Notes: generated from the letters alone by a model not told the origin. 64,000 nt of DNA from Stictocephala bisonia (GCA_035578905.1 JAQJVL010000150.1:1573949-1637948), one strand, 5' to 3'; shown: positions 1 through 12,380, counted from the first letter of the stretch. Translations and numbers: made by a program.

Positions 1-247
1 ACATTGATTTTTTCCCTTAATTTTAATGTGATAGTTTTTTTTGTGTATCGTTGATTGATAACATGTTATTATGTTTTTTTTTTTTTACTGTATGTTTCTC
101 TTTAATTCTGTGTACCTGTAATAGTTTGTAAGAAGACATGATTTTCTGAGAAGTCTATCGTAATCTATAAGAATATAATTTTTCAAGGGTTTTCTACATT
201 AATATGAGTTAGTTAAGTAGTAAGGGAGAAAACAAATAGTTTTATAT
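1..247. other. AT-rich sequence, nothing recognised
   Basis: Low-complexity T-rich sequence with no open frame and no repeat that I can relate to the rest of the window. It ends at the TTAA that opens the next element. Confidence 0.5.
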
Positions 248-1043
248 TTAACACCTTCACTGCGGCAAACGCTATATGGCATTTTTGCACTCAACAATAT
301 TTGCGGCAAACGTCAAATGGCGTTTCACATTGTTGCAGACATGCAGCTGTATTATTTCAATTTCTGCCAATACTAATCAGATGATAGATGTAACTTGCTA
401 CCTTTAGTGCTATTTGTAAGTTAGTTAATTGCACAAAAACTTTGTTGTTACGGTAGTTTAAGAAAATAAGTTATAAAAATAAGTATGAAAATGATAATTT
501 AATAATAAATGATAACATGGAATTGACAGATTTTTCGATTTGGCATCTGAATCAAAGGCTAAATAAACTAGTGGGGTTTGTAATAAATTATTCTTCTGAT
601 AGTTAGGAAGGCAGTGTATCTGACGAAAATTGTGACCAGTACTCGCAGAACCTACCACTCCACTTTGTGCACTGTCTCGTCGTTCAAACATTATATGATT
701 TATGTTTAAAATAAGTGGTATGCCACTTCAAAAACAAACATAAAAGTAAGTTCATACATAAATAAAACGATGAACACAGTAAAAATTGTTTACTGTTATA
801 TTGAACATAAAATTAATAAAAAGCCATAATGGGGTTGCCGCATACAGCTTCAAATGTTGGTGTCTTGTGCCACAGATGCCAAATGGTGTACTTTTTTATT
901 TTTCAACAAAAATATTAAAATACCTCATAATGAGCCTAGAACCCTGTATAAACATTTGATATAAATATTATCGTAAGTTTTAAGAAATCATATTCCAGCA
1001 AACAACATAGGAAGTAAAAATATGTCAGCAGTGAACGTGTTAA
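248..1043. mobile_element. piggyBac-type MITE, TTAA-flanked
   Basis: The element starts with TTAACACCTTCACTGCGGC and ends with the inverse of TTAACACGTTCACTGCTGAC, so terminal inverted repeats of about 16 bp abut a TTAA at both ends. TTAA target duplication is the signature of the piggyBac superfamily. A GCGGCAAACG motif is repeated just inside the left end (about 263 and 302). A 77-codon minus-strand frame (458-691) begins MFERRDSAQSG; it could be a leftover of a transposase N-terminus, but that is a guess. No catalytic region is present, so the copy is non-autonomous. Confidence 0.8.
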
Positions 1044-1681
1044 GATAAGGTAGAAAGTAGCACTTGGAGACGACAGGAGTTTTATACCTGTCAAAACTTA
1101 TTGGTTTTAAAAACACTTGAAGCATTGGAGTCTCCAATAAATATACCAATATAAAGTGTTATAATTTCCTATCCATTACAAATTTATTCTATATAAAATA
1201 ACTGATCAGTCACTTGAGAAGTTTTCTATTTAAAATTTACTAACATTTTTGGGGCTTGTAAAAAATTTTGGACAATGTTGTCTTTATATTAATCAATTGA
1301 GTTTGATTTGTTGAAATGCAATAAACTGTCCCAATACCTTTCAACAAATTTACTAGTTAATAATTGTTGTCTGTCCCATTCACACGAATTACAATTGTAG
1401 AAGTAGTCTAGCCACAGAAAACTAACTACTCAGTTACAGTACACGGTACAGGTCACAGTATATGGGAAAGGCGTATATGCTTTTCAAGCAATATACACTT
1501 CATAACTGTGAATTTAGAATGCGATGTAGGCACATTGAACTGCCTTCCTCTTTATTAACTAGGTGAACTGAACGAGATGCATGACTGAGTTCAATCTGGC
1601 AACGCCGCCCAGTTCACATATGTTTGACGTGCTTTGAAGCGGACAGTTCACACACTATTACAAATTTGCTAACACTTGTTA
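1044..1681. other. Intervening sequence, nothing recognised
   Basis: No coding potential seen. A somewhat GC-richer patch at about 1,555-1,650 may be a small repeat fragment, but no second copy was found in the window. Confidence 0.4.
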
Positions 1682-3120
1682 GATAGAAATTATATACAAC
1701 AAAAAATAACAATAATAATAAAACAAGTAAATAATTAATAATAACAATTTAAATAATTAAAAGTGGAAGTAAATTTGGCCCTCCAAATTTTTGAGGCGCA
1801 ACGTGGTGCGTACATTGTTACCATATATGGTAATATAACGCCAATCAAAACGGGGTCAACCAATCGGAAGACAACGCGGGTGACGAGTGACGGGAGGTCG
1901 GTGACGATATGGAAGCAATGTGGGCAGTTCAAGTTAGTTTCGGCAGGTGCAAAGATCTATTAGCGTGGAACCAGAGTAGGAAGTCAATCAAAAGTATTAT
2001 GTAAGACCTTGTATTTGTATATTGTGAATTTATTTTTAAGATATTGGCAACAATTGTATGATTTGATAATGCTACAAAGTTTTCTAAACTTGTATCTAAA
2101 TTCAGTAATGTTTGATTGATGACATGTAGAAATTAATAATTTGTAATTTAATTACTAGTAATATCATGATTTAAAATTATTTCATGCCAAACCAATTTTT
2201 GAATTTATTTCCAATTTCTTTGTCTGCCCGAGGAATAGATTGATCCTCCGATGTAAATATTTTCTTATAATTTTTCTAAAAATAATTAACTTGTGTAACT
2301 TGTAAATTGTAGTCCTCTTGAGTATTAATCTCTCAATTTATGTAATTTTAATTCAATTATGTAACCAATTTTAGTAATTTTCTAAAACTAATTTGATTAG
2401 CTTATGAAATTAAATGAAAATTTTTAGTGTGAAATGTATTGTGTAAAGTTCTTGTTTGAAAATAATTAATGTTCTTCTATTCTCAAGAGGCAGCAACTTA
2501 AAGACATGTAAATTTTCAGATAGTTAATATGTTAAGTTAATTGTGCATGTGACAATAAACAGACATTCTGCTTGATATTTTGAATTCTTTGGGAGTACCT
2601 TTCTCACTATGCTAAGACCTTACGCAACAGGAAAAAGTTAACGTATAAAAATGTTTCTCCAATAAATTTTCACAGGCCAAAAAATCATAATTTTTACAAG
2701 TCATTAATCAAACATTACCGAATTTAGATACAAATTTAGAAAACTTTATAGCTTGATAATCATACAATAGTTGCCAGTATCTTAAAAATAAATATACAAA
2801 TACAAGGTCTTACATGATACTTTCGATTGACTTCTTACTCCAGCTGGCACTTCCACGCTAATAGATCTTTGCACCTGCCGAAACTAACTTGAACTGCCCA
2901 CATTGCTTCTGTATCATCACGGACCACCTGTCACTTGCCATCCGTCTTCCAATTGGTTGATCCCGTTTTAATTGGCGTTTTGTTAATGGTAACTTTGTAC
3001 GCACCACATTGGGCCTCGAACATTCCACGTTTACTTCCACTTTTTATAATTTACATTTTTATTATTAACTATTTACTCGCTTTATTATTATTATTATTTT
3101 TTAATTTCATTTCTATCTTA
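1682..3120. mobile_element. Long-inverted-repeat (foldback) element
   Basis: Two diverged arms of roughly 430-455 bp (1,682-2,137 and 2,690-3,120) are inverted copies of each other. Both begin with a TAGATAGAAAT-type end, run through an AATAATAATAA-rich stretch, then a GC-richer block (GTGGAAGTAAA, GGCAGGTGCAAAGATCTATTAGCGTGGAA), then AAGGTCTTAC-type sequence and TAATGTTTGATT. The spacer of about 550 bp is AT-rich and has no ORF. Short ORFs in the arms are mirror images and not credible genes. The structure fits a non-autonomous DNA transposon with long inverted repeats; target duplications were not resolved, so the superfamily is unknown. Confidence 0.7.
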
Positions 3121-3326
3121 CACACTCTTTACCATGTGCATGAGCTATCTGGGTACAGTTAGTTATCTGTGAGTCTAGTTACAACAATCATTTGTTACAA
3201 CATTTTAATGCCTAGGTAAAATTAATATTTTTAAAACTATAAAATAGTTTAGTTATTTCTTGTATACTGGATTGTTACAACTAAGGTGTTAGTTTAATTA
3301 ATTCATAACCCTTTGATTAGTCATGC

Positions 3327-3381
3327 TGCCTGTGCTGTGGTGATGGTTATCACCCTACAGGGAGTAGCCACAGCACAGGCA
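3327..3381. repeat. Strong imperfect hairpin
   Basis: TGCCTGTGCTGTGG (3,327-3,340) is exactly inverted as CCACAGCACAGGCA (3,368-3,381). A second small hairpin, GGTGAT/ATCACC, lies at the start of the loop. It sits about 20 bp inside a sequence ATAACCCTTTGATTAG that resembles the TTAACCCTTT piggyBac-type end seen elsewhere, so it may be a subterminal hairpin of a decayed element. Confidence 0.6.
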
Positions 3382-3889
3382 CTTTAGTGTGCTGGATATA
3401 TCTTTGTTCGTGTGACCAAAATATTATAAACAGAGTTTGCAATAATGCATTTATGGTCATTTCTTACTGAAACAAAACGTTTTTAACCTTTAACGAAATC
3501 TGTTAGATGGTAGGACCTTTCAGATCAGGTGTTTATTGTTTTAACCATTCGCTTTCGTAAATTATTTTACCCTATTTTAAAGTAATATGAATAAATTAAT
3601 TTATTTCCACTTTCAAATACAAATTAAAATAAACATACATTGCTTGGAAATATTTCACCATCAAGTCTAGTAGTGATGGCTACAGTTCACCTATCTTGAC
3701 TTATCAAACAGTCGCACTGATAATTTACTGATAAGCGTGGTCCACTGCTGCATTCTGGTAAACCTTACCTAATTTCCGGAAAAACAAATCTTATTTTCAC
3801 ACCTAAACTAATACAATCTAAATTCACTTAAAACTAGTCCAAATTCACTTTATACATATTTACACCAATTATTTTTATCTCTACAAACA

Positions 3890-4690
3890 ATAAACTTTTA
3901 ATTCAGAACTTCAAACATATATTCAACATGTTCCTGATTAAATAGCCACCCTTTTAATTTAATCAAAATTTGTTTTTCTTTTACTATTTTCTTTATTTCA
4001 AGAGGTAAAAAATTAAACAGTTTCGGTGCCAGAAAGAGATATGAAACCTTAAATAATGATAAATTTACTTTTGATCTTTTCAAAATACCTCTAGCTAAAT
4101 TACGAGTATTGTAACATGTATCATTTAAGTCTTCATTCCCATTCTGTACACTTCTAGTATAAAACATTCTTGAAACTTTAAAAATATATAAATGTCAAAT
4201 TGGAAGGATATTTAAAAATTTATATAAAGGAAATGACAATTCGCATCTTTGTTTAAACAGCAATATACGGACAAAATGATTTTGAGTTTTCCTTATTTTA
4301 TCTATATATGTTATAACTGTTCCTCCCCAACAGTGTAATCAATATTGTAGTATTGAATGTATTAGAGCACAGTATAGTGATCTCAATAAGTCTGAATTGC
4401 ATAAGTGTCTTAAGAAGTAAGAAAGTCTAATATTCATTCTACATTTGGTAATGAGTTGCGTAATATCCAGTTTAATCTTTCATCAATAATAGTTCCCAAA
4501 TATTTAAATCTTTGTACCTTTTCAGTGGGTTGACATTCACTGTGTGTTTATTAATGCAGCCTGCTTTATGAAATTGTAGTGGATATTTAAAGACAAAACT
4601 GTTAAAATCAAAGTTTATAAATTTAGTTTTAGATACGTTTACTGTCATGTGGTTTTCAATGCACAAGTTATGTAATTACGTAAAAAAGGT
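3890..4690 (-). pseudogene. Non-LTR retrotransposon ORF2 3' fragment
   Basis: Read on the minus strand, two interrupted frames carry the downstream part of a reverse transcriptase. At 4,666-4,472 there is a segment with NVSKTKFINF, the usual stretch just after the YADD box in Jockey/CR1-like enzymes. At 4,167-3,898 is the C-terminal tail with LFLAPKLFNFLPLEIKKI, followed by KGWLFNQE. The same tail layout (KLFN-LP followed by a basic helix and a W/F-rich end) recurs at 9.3, 40.4, 42.1 and 43.7 kb, so these copies belong to related families. 5'-truncated and broken by stops. Confidence 0.7.
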
Positions 4691-5256
4691 AATTTTAATT
4701 AAATGTGTAGTTAATTTCTTTTTTTAAGTTTTAAAAACATAAAGGAACATAAAAAATTATACATTTATATTTCAAGTTAAAATTATAATTTTTAAAGCTA
4801 TTTTATTGTAGATCTACAACTATAGTGAAAAGTACAAATATATAAAAAATGTTCAACATTTTAGTTAAAACTTTTAACAGTGTCTGTCATTGATGGTACA
4901 ATAATAACTACAGCAAAATAATTGAAAACTAGAAAACAAAGTAAAAGAACGATAACTGTTGAAAACAATGTGCTTTGGTGGAGCGACAGACCGAGGATAT
5001 TTCTGTTTTACGCATGTGCAAAGACAGGAGATGGAACCCAGCCATGCACGCTCTGATTGGCTACCCTGCCATTTTCATTCATAGACAATTTACGTTTTTT
5101 ATATGCTGAGGGAGTTGACCAAAGACCTGTCTTAGTTGATGCTGCACTCTAGCGGAAGTTTTTGGATCTATCCTTTACACTATCGACAGAAATATTTCAT
5201 TTTGGATATATACGTTAATCGCGTTTGAGACAAAGTAGTGGCTGGGTATATATCCA
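4691..5256. other. AT-rich sequence, nothing recognised
   Basis: No coding frame or repeat boundary could be supported in this stretch. Confidence 0.4.
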
Positions 5257-5335
5257 TTTGCCGCTTGCGAAGGGTTTAATCTTTTAAAAATTTATTAAAA
5301 TGGGCATACTGAAAATTCAGTAATGAAAGGGTTAA
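5257..5335. repeat. Two isolated piggyBac-like TTAA ends
   Basis: Two outward-facing ends lie close together: GCCGCTTGCGAAGGGTTTAA (TTAA at 5,276) and CAGTAATGAAAGGGTTAA (TTAA at 5,332). In reverse both read TTAA(A)CCCTT followed by C, matching the ends of the MITEs at 28.7 and 32.8 kb. No clear partner end was found, although 3,305 (ATAACCCTTTGATTAG) could pair with the second. Probably decayed or truncated MITEs. Confidence 0.4.
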
Positions 5336-6238
5336 TGAAAGTTTAGAATGTTATATATTATTTCATTAAAAAATATCTTACAAACAAAAGAAATATTTAA
5401 CCATTTAAAACTGTGACTATGAGAAGTTTATTTGTAATGTGTAAAACATAGTTGATTAACATGTACCATGATTAATCTTAATGGAAAATGAACCTCTATT
5501 TGATGTTTTATATATTAAACAGAAATTTGCTTACAAAGATCTACATTAAAAATATAGTTCGTTGAGTTCTCATTTGTACAGATCAGTAATTATTAATGTA
5601 TGTGTAATCTTAACTAGCTTACCCAGTAAGTATTTTCAGAATGTTGTATAAATACATTGCTTTTTAAGGTATTATATACAAATAATTTTGTTGTACAAAC
5701 AATGATTTTGCTGTTTTGTTATAGTTAATTTGGAAATAATCTTGGGAAGATCCTGAACTGAAACATGAAACAGACTCTTTTAAAATAAATATGTGTTCAA
5801 AAATGATGACAACTGTCCGAGACGCGTTTGGTTAAACAATTTTTGACTTTGTAAAGAGAACTTGTAGATGTAACTTCACAGGTTGGAGTTGTATAGCTCA
5901 AACTTGAACTAACAGTAATTTATCATCTTTGAGAATCTGTCTGTATATAATTTGCAAATTATTTGGAGCTGTGGTAGGAAAATACAGAGAATATAGTAGT
6001 TGTCTTTTTGAAAAACATTAACTAATAATTTGTTGAACATTTTCTAAAATGTTTTTTCATCTTTACATCCAAGGTTGGAGACCTTCAAATAATTGATAAA
6101 AAAATAATTAAATCAAAAAGAAACTGGTTTTCTTTCTTTTTTGAAGTACCGGTACAATAAGTATGTACATACCAGCTTGATATTGATAAATTACTTTACA
6201 GTGTTGGTTTGAAGTTGTACCTTAATCATTTTGAACTA

Positions 6239-7146
6239 CAGTAGAACCTCGCTAATTCATCATCATCGAAAATAATGTTTTTGGTCGAAATGCAACAAAA
6301 ATTGGACTATCAGAGAATGATTTTTGTTGGTGAACGTGATCATAAAATACTAATTATTCAGTAGAATTATAAATATAGCAATTCCAGCAAACTGAAAAAC
6401 AAAATGTAAACTAAATCAGATTTACTGCCTACAAGAATATTTTAATTTAACCACATGAAAAATGCTATTTCTATCCATATTTTATTCAGTGTACTTAGTA
6501 GAAAGAATTGTTAAATAAATTAGGAAACACTAAATAGACTGTAAACCAAATGATTTATGATGGACTAATTAATTACTCAGTTCACCAGATCCAAAATATC
6601 TGTAAAATTTTCGAACAACAACCTTGAGTTTGCAGCACTTTCATATTTACTAAATGTCCATTTGTGTAGGTATGGAGTCAATTTACTGAAGCGTTATATC
6701 AAATGCGTTTTTAGTATTGAATATGATAAACTTGTTCTGGATTCATGATCTCAATTACATGGTTATCTTTTTCTTTGTGATTTGTTGTTTCAGTTATGTT
6801 AATTTGTTTATCAGTCAATTCGTTTGACCTTATCTAACCTCTGAACACTTTAAGTTTTTCCGAGCGCTCAAGATAGTGTGACATGTTTATTTGCAGCCAT
6901 AATTTAACCAAATATAGCGTACTATTTGACACCAGGCACTAAATAAAACAAACACTTGGCAGTAAGTACTTAGTAGTGCATACTGTTTTTCTTAAGGGTG
7001 CATATATATATTTAACATTGTCAAACACTTATTGCTGGACAACAGCTTACTGTCTTGTTCGCGATATGACAGGTAGTCGACACGAGTATTCTACAACAAT
7101 GAGGGTGGGTCAGACCAGCTGAGGTCGAATTAGCGGGGTACTTCTG
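6239..7146. mobile_element. pogo/Tigger-like MITE with TA target site
   Basis: The left end CAGTAGAACCTCGCTAATTC and the right end (inverted CAGAAGTACCCCGCTAATTC) form inverted repeats typical of the pogo/Tigger branch of Tc1/mariner, whose ends begin CAGTAGAACC-CGCTAAT. TA dinucleotides flank both sides (6,237-6,238 and 7,147-7,148), the expected target duplication. The 908-bp interior has no transposase frame, so the copy is non-autonomous. Confidence 0.85.
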
Positions 7147-7149
7147 TAA

Positions 7150-7936
7150 TTTAATTACCATGACAAAATCGTTACCATTGATTTATTTTCAAACATAATT
7201 GTGTATGATAGTTCACATGAATTGTAAAACAATCAAAATTATTTTTTTATTCATATATAATATACATTTATGTTTATTTTTTCGAACTTCTCATTTTTAT
7301 GTGGTTATTGTAATGCATTTTGATACTTTTGAGTTATTAGTATTTGTAAACCGTGATATTGTAAAAGTAAGTAGAGTGTTAATACAATACAGGTTTCTTT
7401 TTCTATTTTACTCTCTTTAAGTATAATTCTTGTTCTTGTTAGTTAATTTAATAACTGAGATAGGAGATCAACAACCTTCTGAAAAGTTAAATGTATGCAA
7501 TAAGGAACAAATTTCCTAGTTACTAACATATCCTTTTAGTGACTAAAGAGAGGCTGTTTGTACAAACACCATATGTCAGAGACATTGTATTTTATTGTGT
7601 TATATCTAACAGACAATTTCTTTTAATTAATTTAATTGTACCTCTTTCATCAAATAAATTTGTGTCCCAACTCAATAGTCGTTGAGTTATTCACTGAATT
7701 TAAACATTATTTAGTCTTATAACTTTTAATACTGCCATATTTTAAGGTTATATTGTGATTAGTGTTGCTTAGTTTTTGTTTAATCAGCTTTTAATAGTAA
7801 ACAATTATAATCATTTTATTTAATTTGTATCATTTGCACAATTGAACATTTATTTACTGTAAATTCACAATAAATTAATGTTCAAATACATAAATCATAG
7901 TCATAATATTTACTGTAAAATTAAGTTTTTTTTTTT
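7150..7936. other. AT-rich sequence, nothing recognised
   Basis: A 73-codon plus-strand frame (7,199-7,420) is F/L/V-rich, as expected from T-rich random sequence, and has no motif. No gene is supported. Confidence 0.4.
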
Positions 7937-8243
7937 TAATTAACCATGTTTATTATTCTTTTACAGTAAGAGTTGGGCGATAATTAACCATGTTTAATAT
8001 TCTTTTACAGTAAGAGTTGGGCCATAATTAACCATATTTAATATTCTTTTACAGTAAGAGTTGGGCCATAATTAACCATGTTTAATATTCTTTTACAGTA
8101 AGAGTTGGGCATAATTAACCATGTTTAATATTCTTTTACAGTAAGAGTTGGGCCATAATTAACCATGTTTAATATTCTTTTACAGTAAGAGTTGGGCCAT
8201 AATTAACCATGTTTAATATTCTTTTACAGTAAGAGTTGGGCCA
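7937..8243 (+). repeat. 44-bp tandem repeat, seven copies
   Basis: Seven near-identical copies of a unit running TAATTAACCATG to GAGTTGGGCCA, with unit boundaries at 7,937, 7,981, 8,025, 8,069 (43 bp, one C lost), 8,112, 8,156 and 8,200. Divergence is one or two bases per copy, so the expansion is recent. Each unit contains TTCTTTTACAGTAAGAGT, in which a pyrimidine-CAG acceptor consensus overlaps a GTAAGA donor consensus. Confidence 0.92.
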
Positions 8244-9032
8244 TAATTTTTTTAGATTATCATTCCCTGACTGACATTTTTCTAGATCAAACATATTTAC
8301 AAGTGTACAATGAATATTGTTAGTTGGATTATTAGAACATAGAGTGTAATTATGAAATTGTATTTGAATTTTGTTATCATTTCAATATTAATTAATTCAA
8401 ATAAACTAAAAATAAATAAGTTGTCATTTGAATTTTAATAAGAATAAAATTGAAAATCTTGATAATAAGGACTTCCTATTTACAAAATTACTCAAAAGTA
8501 TTATTTTAAATAAACTTCTATTTTAAATAATAAGCTTACTAAAACAGATTTGTTGTATTATCTATGTTAGATAAGATATCATCTATGTGAAGAGTTTACC
8601 AGGTGTGTTCAAATGTGCTATTTAATAGTAATATTAAACTATGTTATGTTCATAATTGTTCAGTTTAGTAAGTTACAGTTAATTATAAAATAAAAAAATA
8701 TGCATGCTTTTCTAAGTTTATTTTTCTATGCTTATTTTGTGAATATAATGTTAAATATTAATGTTAGAATATGTATTTTATAAGAACTATTACAATAATT
8801 GTGAACAAAAGTTCTCCTTAGTTAGAAAATCATATATAAAAATGTCATGTATTGTAAATCAAAACAAATCTCATCTTATGACATATAAATATTTTGGTTA
8901 CAGTAAACATTTGGTGTATAATTATTTGTTCCCCTCTACTCATGTTACGGTTATAAAGTAAATATAGTTTATCTTCTCGAACATGAATGAGTGAATGAAT
9001 GAAGTCAACCACCAATCACGATGTAAAATGGC
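8244..9032. other. AT-rich sequence, nothing recognised
   Basis: No coding or repeat structure could be supported. The 66-codon frame at 8,761-8,961 has no recognisable motif. Confidence 0.4.
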
Positions 9033-9970
9033 CAATCAATCAATCAATCGTTTATTGCCATGTTACATATTACAGTATCGACAAAGTCATAGTACAGCAT
9101 ACATGCTAAGTCTAAAAATATATCAATAATTTCTTATTTCTATACACAAATAGGATAAAAAATATCAATGTAAACTCTACAGAACATAATTGTTAAAACA
9201 CAGATATATTATTAATGTTAAAAGTCAATGTTTTTCAAGTTGAAAAACTCATCAATAGAATAAAAAGGATTATTCAACAGCCAGGTATAAAGCTTTGTTA
9301 AAAATGTTTTCTCTGTATACTTTTCAATTATAGGTATAAAACAATTATATATCCTCAAACAAATAACCGAGTGACTATTAATAGATTTACTCAATCTATT
9401 AACCAATAATTGCTTGACTTTTTTGCCTTGTATTATAAGATGTAGCATGTATATTAAGATAGATGTAGCGCATGTATTATTAAGATGTAGTATATCTTTA
9501 TTATTAAAAACATAGTTAATTATATCAAATATATATAGATTAATAATTGTCTGTAATTGCAGTTTAATGAAGATTGGCTTACAATGATCTGTGTTATGGG
9601 ATTTGTTAATTATTCCTAAAACTTTTTTTGTAAGATAAGGATTTCCAAAATTCTATTGGCATTACCCCAATATATTAAACCATACCTAATAATTGACTGG
9701 AAATAAGAAAAATAGGCAATTTTAACATAGAATCAACGCAGGATTGTAGACGCTTCAATAGAAAAATTACCCTCGAGAGCCTACGACTCAAATATTCTAC
9801 GTGACAATCCCAGGTCAGGTGCCTGGACCTGAATTCCATGGAAATCCAGGAAAATTCCAAGAAATGTTACACTATTGGAATATGAGAAATCTGACGAATC
9901 ATCCTCATCCGTATTTTTGGTACTAAATAACATATTTTGTGTTTTTTCCAATCTCACATTATGATGCAAC
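9033..9970 (-). pseudogene. Non-LTR retrotransposon ORF2 3' fragment
   Basis: On the minus strand, from 9,969 down, the frame carries a reverse-transcriptase thumb region (FLGIFLDFHG, then in another frame DLTWDCHVEYLSRRLSRVIFLLKRL), followed after a gap by a C-terminal tail ending TKLYTWLLNNPFYSIDEFFN. The 3' end is at about 9,040, where ATGGCAATAAACGATTGATTGATTGATTG-type sequence (a short repeat tail) closes the element. The downstream end matches the 13.97-kb element. Frameshifts and stops make it a pseudogene. Confidence 0.72.
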
Positions 9971-10109
9971 AGTGCACAGAAGCTTACAGCTTACCTCTCT
10001 TACTACTTCCTGCCACTTCTCTCCACTTATTGCCGAGCGGCTGGCACCATTCATCTAGCGCTGCATGAACATGAATACTAAAATTAATTCTCCCGCGAAG
10101 TGTGAGTTA

Positions 10110-10500
10110 TGAAATATTATTTGATTCTTGCAAGCTGAAGGGCTAAGCGCAGCAGAAATTCATCAAAGAATGTCATGAGCTCAACAAAAAAATCACAATT
10201 ACTTCTGGAGTTGTACTTATCCATGAAAACGCCTGTCCTCACAGTGTTGCTTTGACAAAATATCTCCTGGTGGGTTTCAGTGGGAGACTTTTGGACATTC
10301 CCATACAACCCTTACATGAGCAATTTTCACCAATTCCCTAAACTGAAGAAGTGGCTGGAGGGCAGTGCTTTCAAACCAGAAACGCACTTTGAGACATTGT
10401 GGAAACGCATCTGAAATCACAGGTGGCAATTTTCATTGGACAGCTTGTACCCCATTATGACAAATTCCTAAATTTAAATGACGATTATGTAGAAAAGTAA
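10110..10500 (+). pseudogene. mariner transposase relic, internally deleted
   Basis: Plus-strand translation gives pieces of a mariner transposase in shifting frames: an N-terminal GLSAAEIHQRMS-like stretch at about 10,138, an HENACPHSVALTKYLL-like stretch at about 10,223 (the region holding the second catalytic Asp is altered), KKWLEG at about 10,348, and a C-terminus QLVPHYDKFLNLNDDYVEK ending near 10,500. Most of the central DDE domain is missing. The order and wording of the pieces match animal mariners; the terminal repeats were not identified. Confidence 0.75.
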
Positions 10501-10708
10501 CAAAGAATGTATTTAACTTTTGATAGTAAATACATCCTTTCATTATTCTCATTAGTTTTATTTTTTTATCACATCGGAGATTAAAAAAAAAAACTGCCCT
10601 CATAGTTCTGTTAATTTAATACTGACAAACAGAACTTCTTCCAGGTTACATCAGTCATTGAAGCCCATCTGAACCCTACTAAATTACTCGTACATTGACC
10701 GGGGCCAA

Positions 10709-11053
10709 CCTAACTAGATAATGAAATATCAAACTGGTTTTATTATGTTCTGTTTACAGTTCTTATAGATATCATTTACGTCCGGAATTGAACATTTTAA
10801 ATTAATTGACAGTAAAGGTTAATACGTTTATTGGAATTTCAGCTCAATAAAGGATTTTCAACAAAAGGTATTGTCCATCTAGACTAAATATTTTCAAATA
10901 TCTTTTGTTGTAAATTATTTATTGAGCTGAAATCCAAGCCTTTATTTAACCTTTACTGTCAATAAATTTAAAATGTTTAATTCTGGATAGTATTTATAAG
11001 AATTGTAAACAAAACATAATAAAACCAGTTTCATATTTCATTATCTAGTTAGG
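10709..11053. mobile_element. Foldback MITE
   Basis: Two arms of about 160-170 bp are inverted copies with a loop of only some 20 bp near 10,880-10,897. The outer ends read CCTAACTAGATAATGAAATA and its inverse. The arms match along almost all their length with scattered substitutions and small indels, so the whole element would fold into one long hairpin. No ORF. Superfamily unresolved because flanking duplications are unclear. Confidence 0.85.
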
Positions 11054-11431
11054 TATTTAGTATGGATGGACAATAAGTATTTAAGTTATTCTGTTTTCAA
11101 AAACAGGCAAAATTTCAAGTTAGTTCAGTTTAATTGTAAAACAACACTTGTTATTACTTATAAAGAATATAAATAATTACAATGGTAGAATTGTTCTAAT
11201 TAAATTGATTCTCCAGTGTAATTAAGGCAACATCTCAATGCTCCTGTATGAAGGTGTTAGAAATATCCACAACACCAAATGTTTTGCCTACAAGAAATCT
11301 CAGTCATATCTCCAAAATGGCAAGAGTCCTCTGCAAAGGCAAAACTGTCAGTGAGGCACCTAACACACCCTACCTGCTGCAAATATGTCAATACTCTAAC
11401 TGTAATATGTGTGACCATCACATGATCATAG

Positions 11432-11956
11432 TTTAATATGAGTGACCACACTCTTAACACGTGATTGCCTGCCATACCACAATCTGTGGCATGTACCTAC
11501 GTTTACTTTAATATGAGTGACCACACTCTTAACACGTGATTGCCTGCCATACCACAATCTGTGGCATGTACCTACGTTTACTTTAATATGAGTGACCACA
11601 CTCTTAACACGTGATTGCCTGCCATACCACAATCTGGGGCATGTACCTATGTTTACTTTAATATGAGTGACCACACTCTTAACACGTGATTGCCTGCCAT
11701 ACCACAATCTGTGGCATGTACCTACGTTTAATTTAATATGAGTGACCACACTCTTAACACGTGATTGCCTGCCATACCACAATCTGTGGCATGTACCTAC
11801 GTTTACTTTAATATGAGTGACCACACTCTTAACACGTGATTGCCTGCCATACCACAATCTGTGGCATGTACCTACGTTTACTTTAATATGAGTGACCACA
11901 CTCTTAACACGTGATTGCCTGCCATACCACAATCTGTGGCATGTACCTATGTTTAC
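11432..11956. repeat. 75-bp tandem repeat, seven copies
   Basis: Seven almost identical 75-bp units start at 11,432, 11,507, 11,582 and so on, followed by a few bases of an eighth. Each unit carries the palindrome CACGTG and a hairpin formed by CATACCACA and TGTGGCATG around ATC. Because 75 is divisible by three, the minus strand stays open through all copies (180 codons, 25-residue periods). No start context, signal or known domain supports a real protein, so this is listed as a repeat. Confidence 0.95.
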
Positions 11957-12380
11957 TTTAATCTTCATAGTATTGGGTGACTTGCATAAGCTGAACTTAT
12001 ACCATGTCTTCTTTATTACAATATTTGTTATTCTTGTAATTATTTTTATCGATTCTCTTATAATTAGTTAGGTTAACTCTTATACAAAATTGTCTTTTTT
12101 CTCTTATCCTTATATTGTAAAATTTTAGTGTATATATTATCGGCACCTAACGAAAAGCCATGTTGGGCTTGTTGGAACCGCATGTTGTAAAAGTTTTGGT
12201 AAATAAATAAATAAATTGAATAGTAAGGGATATTTGCCAAAACTTACGTTTAGCTCTACAACTGGCAATCAACGGATGATCTGTCGACATTTGTGGTGTC
12301 TAAACCAGCAGTCAAGGATGACCCGTAGATAACATATCAGTTGTGCTCATTTTAGAGTAGGAAAATGCGTAACAATCAAT

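Noticed and set aside
1735..3162. Four short ORFs in the long-inverted-repeat element
   Set aside because: They are the same arm sequence read in opposite orientations and contain no motif.
11426..11968. 180-codon minus-strand frame with a 25-residue repeat
   Set aside because: Open only because the minisatellite unit is 75 bp. No promoter, splice context or known domain. Kept as a finding but not as a gene.
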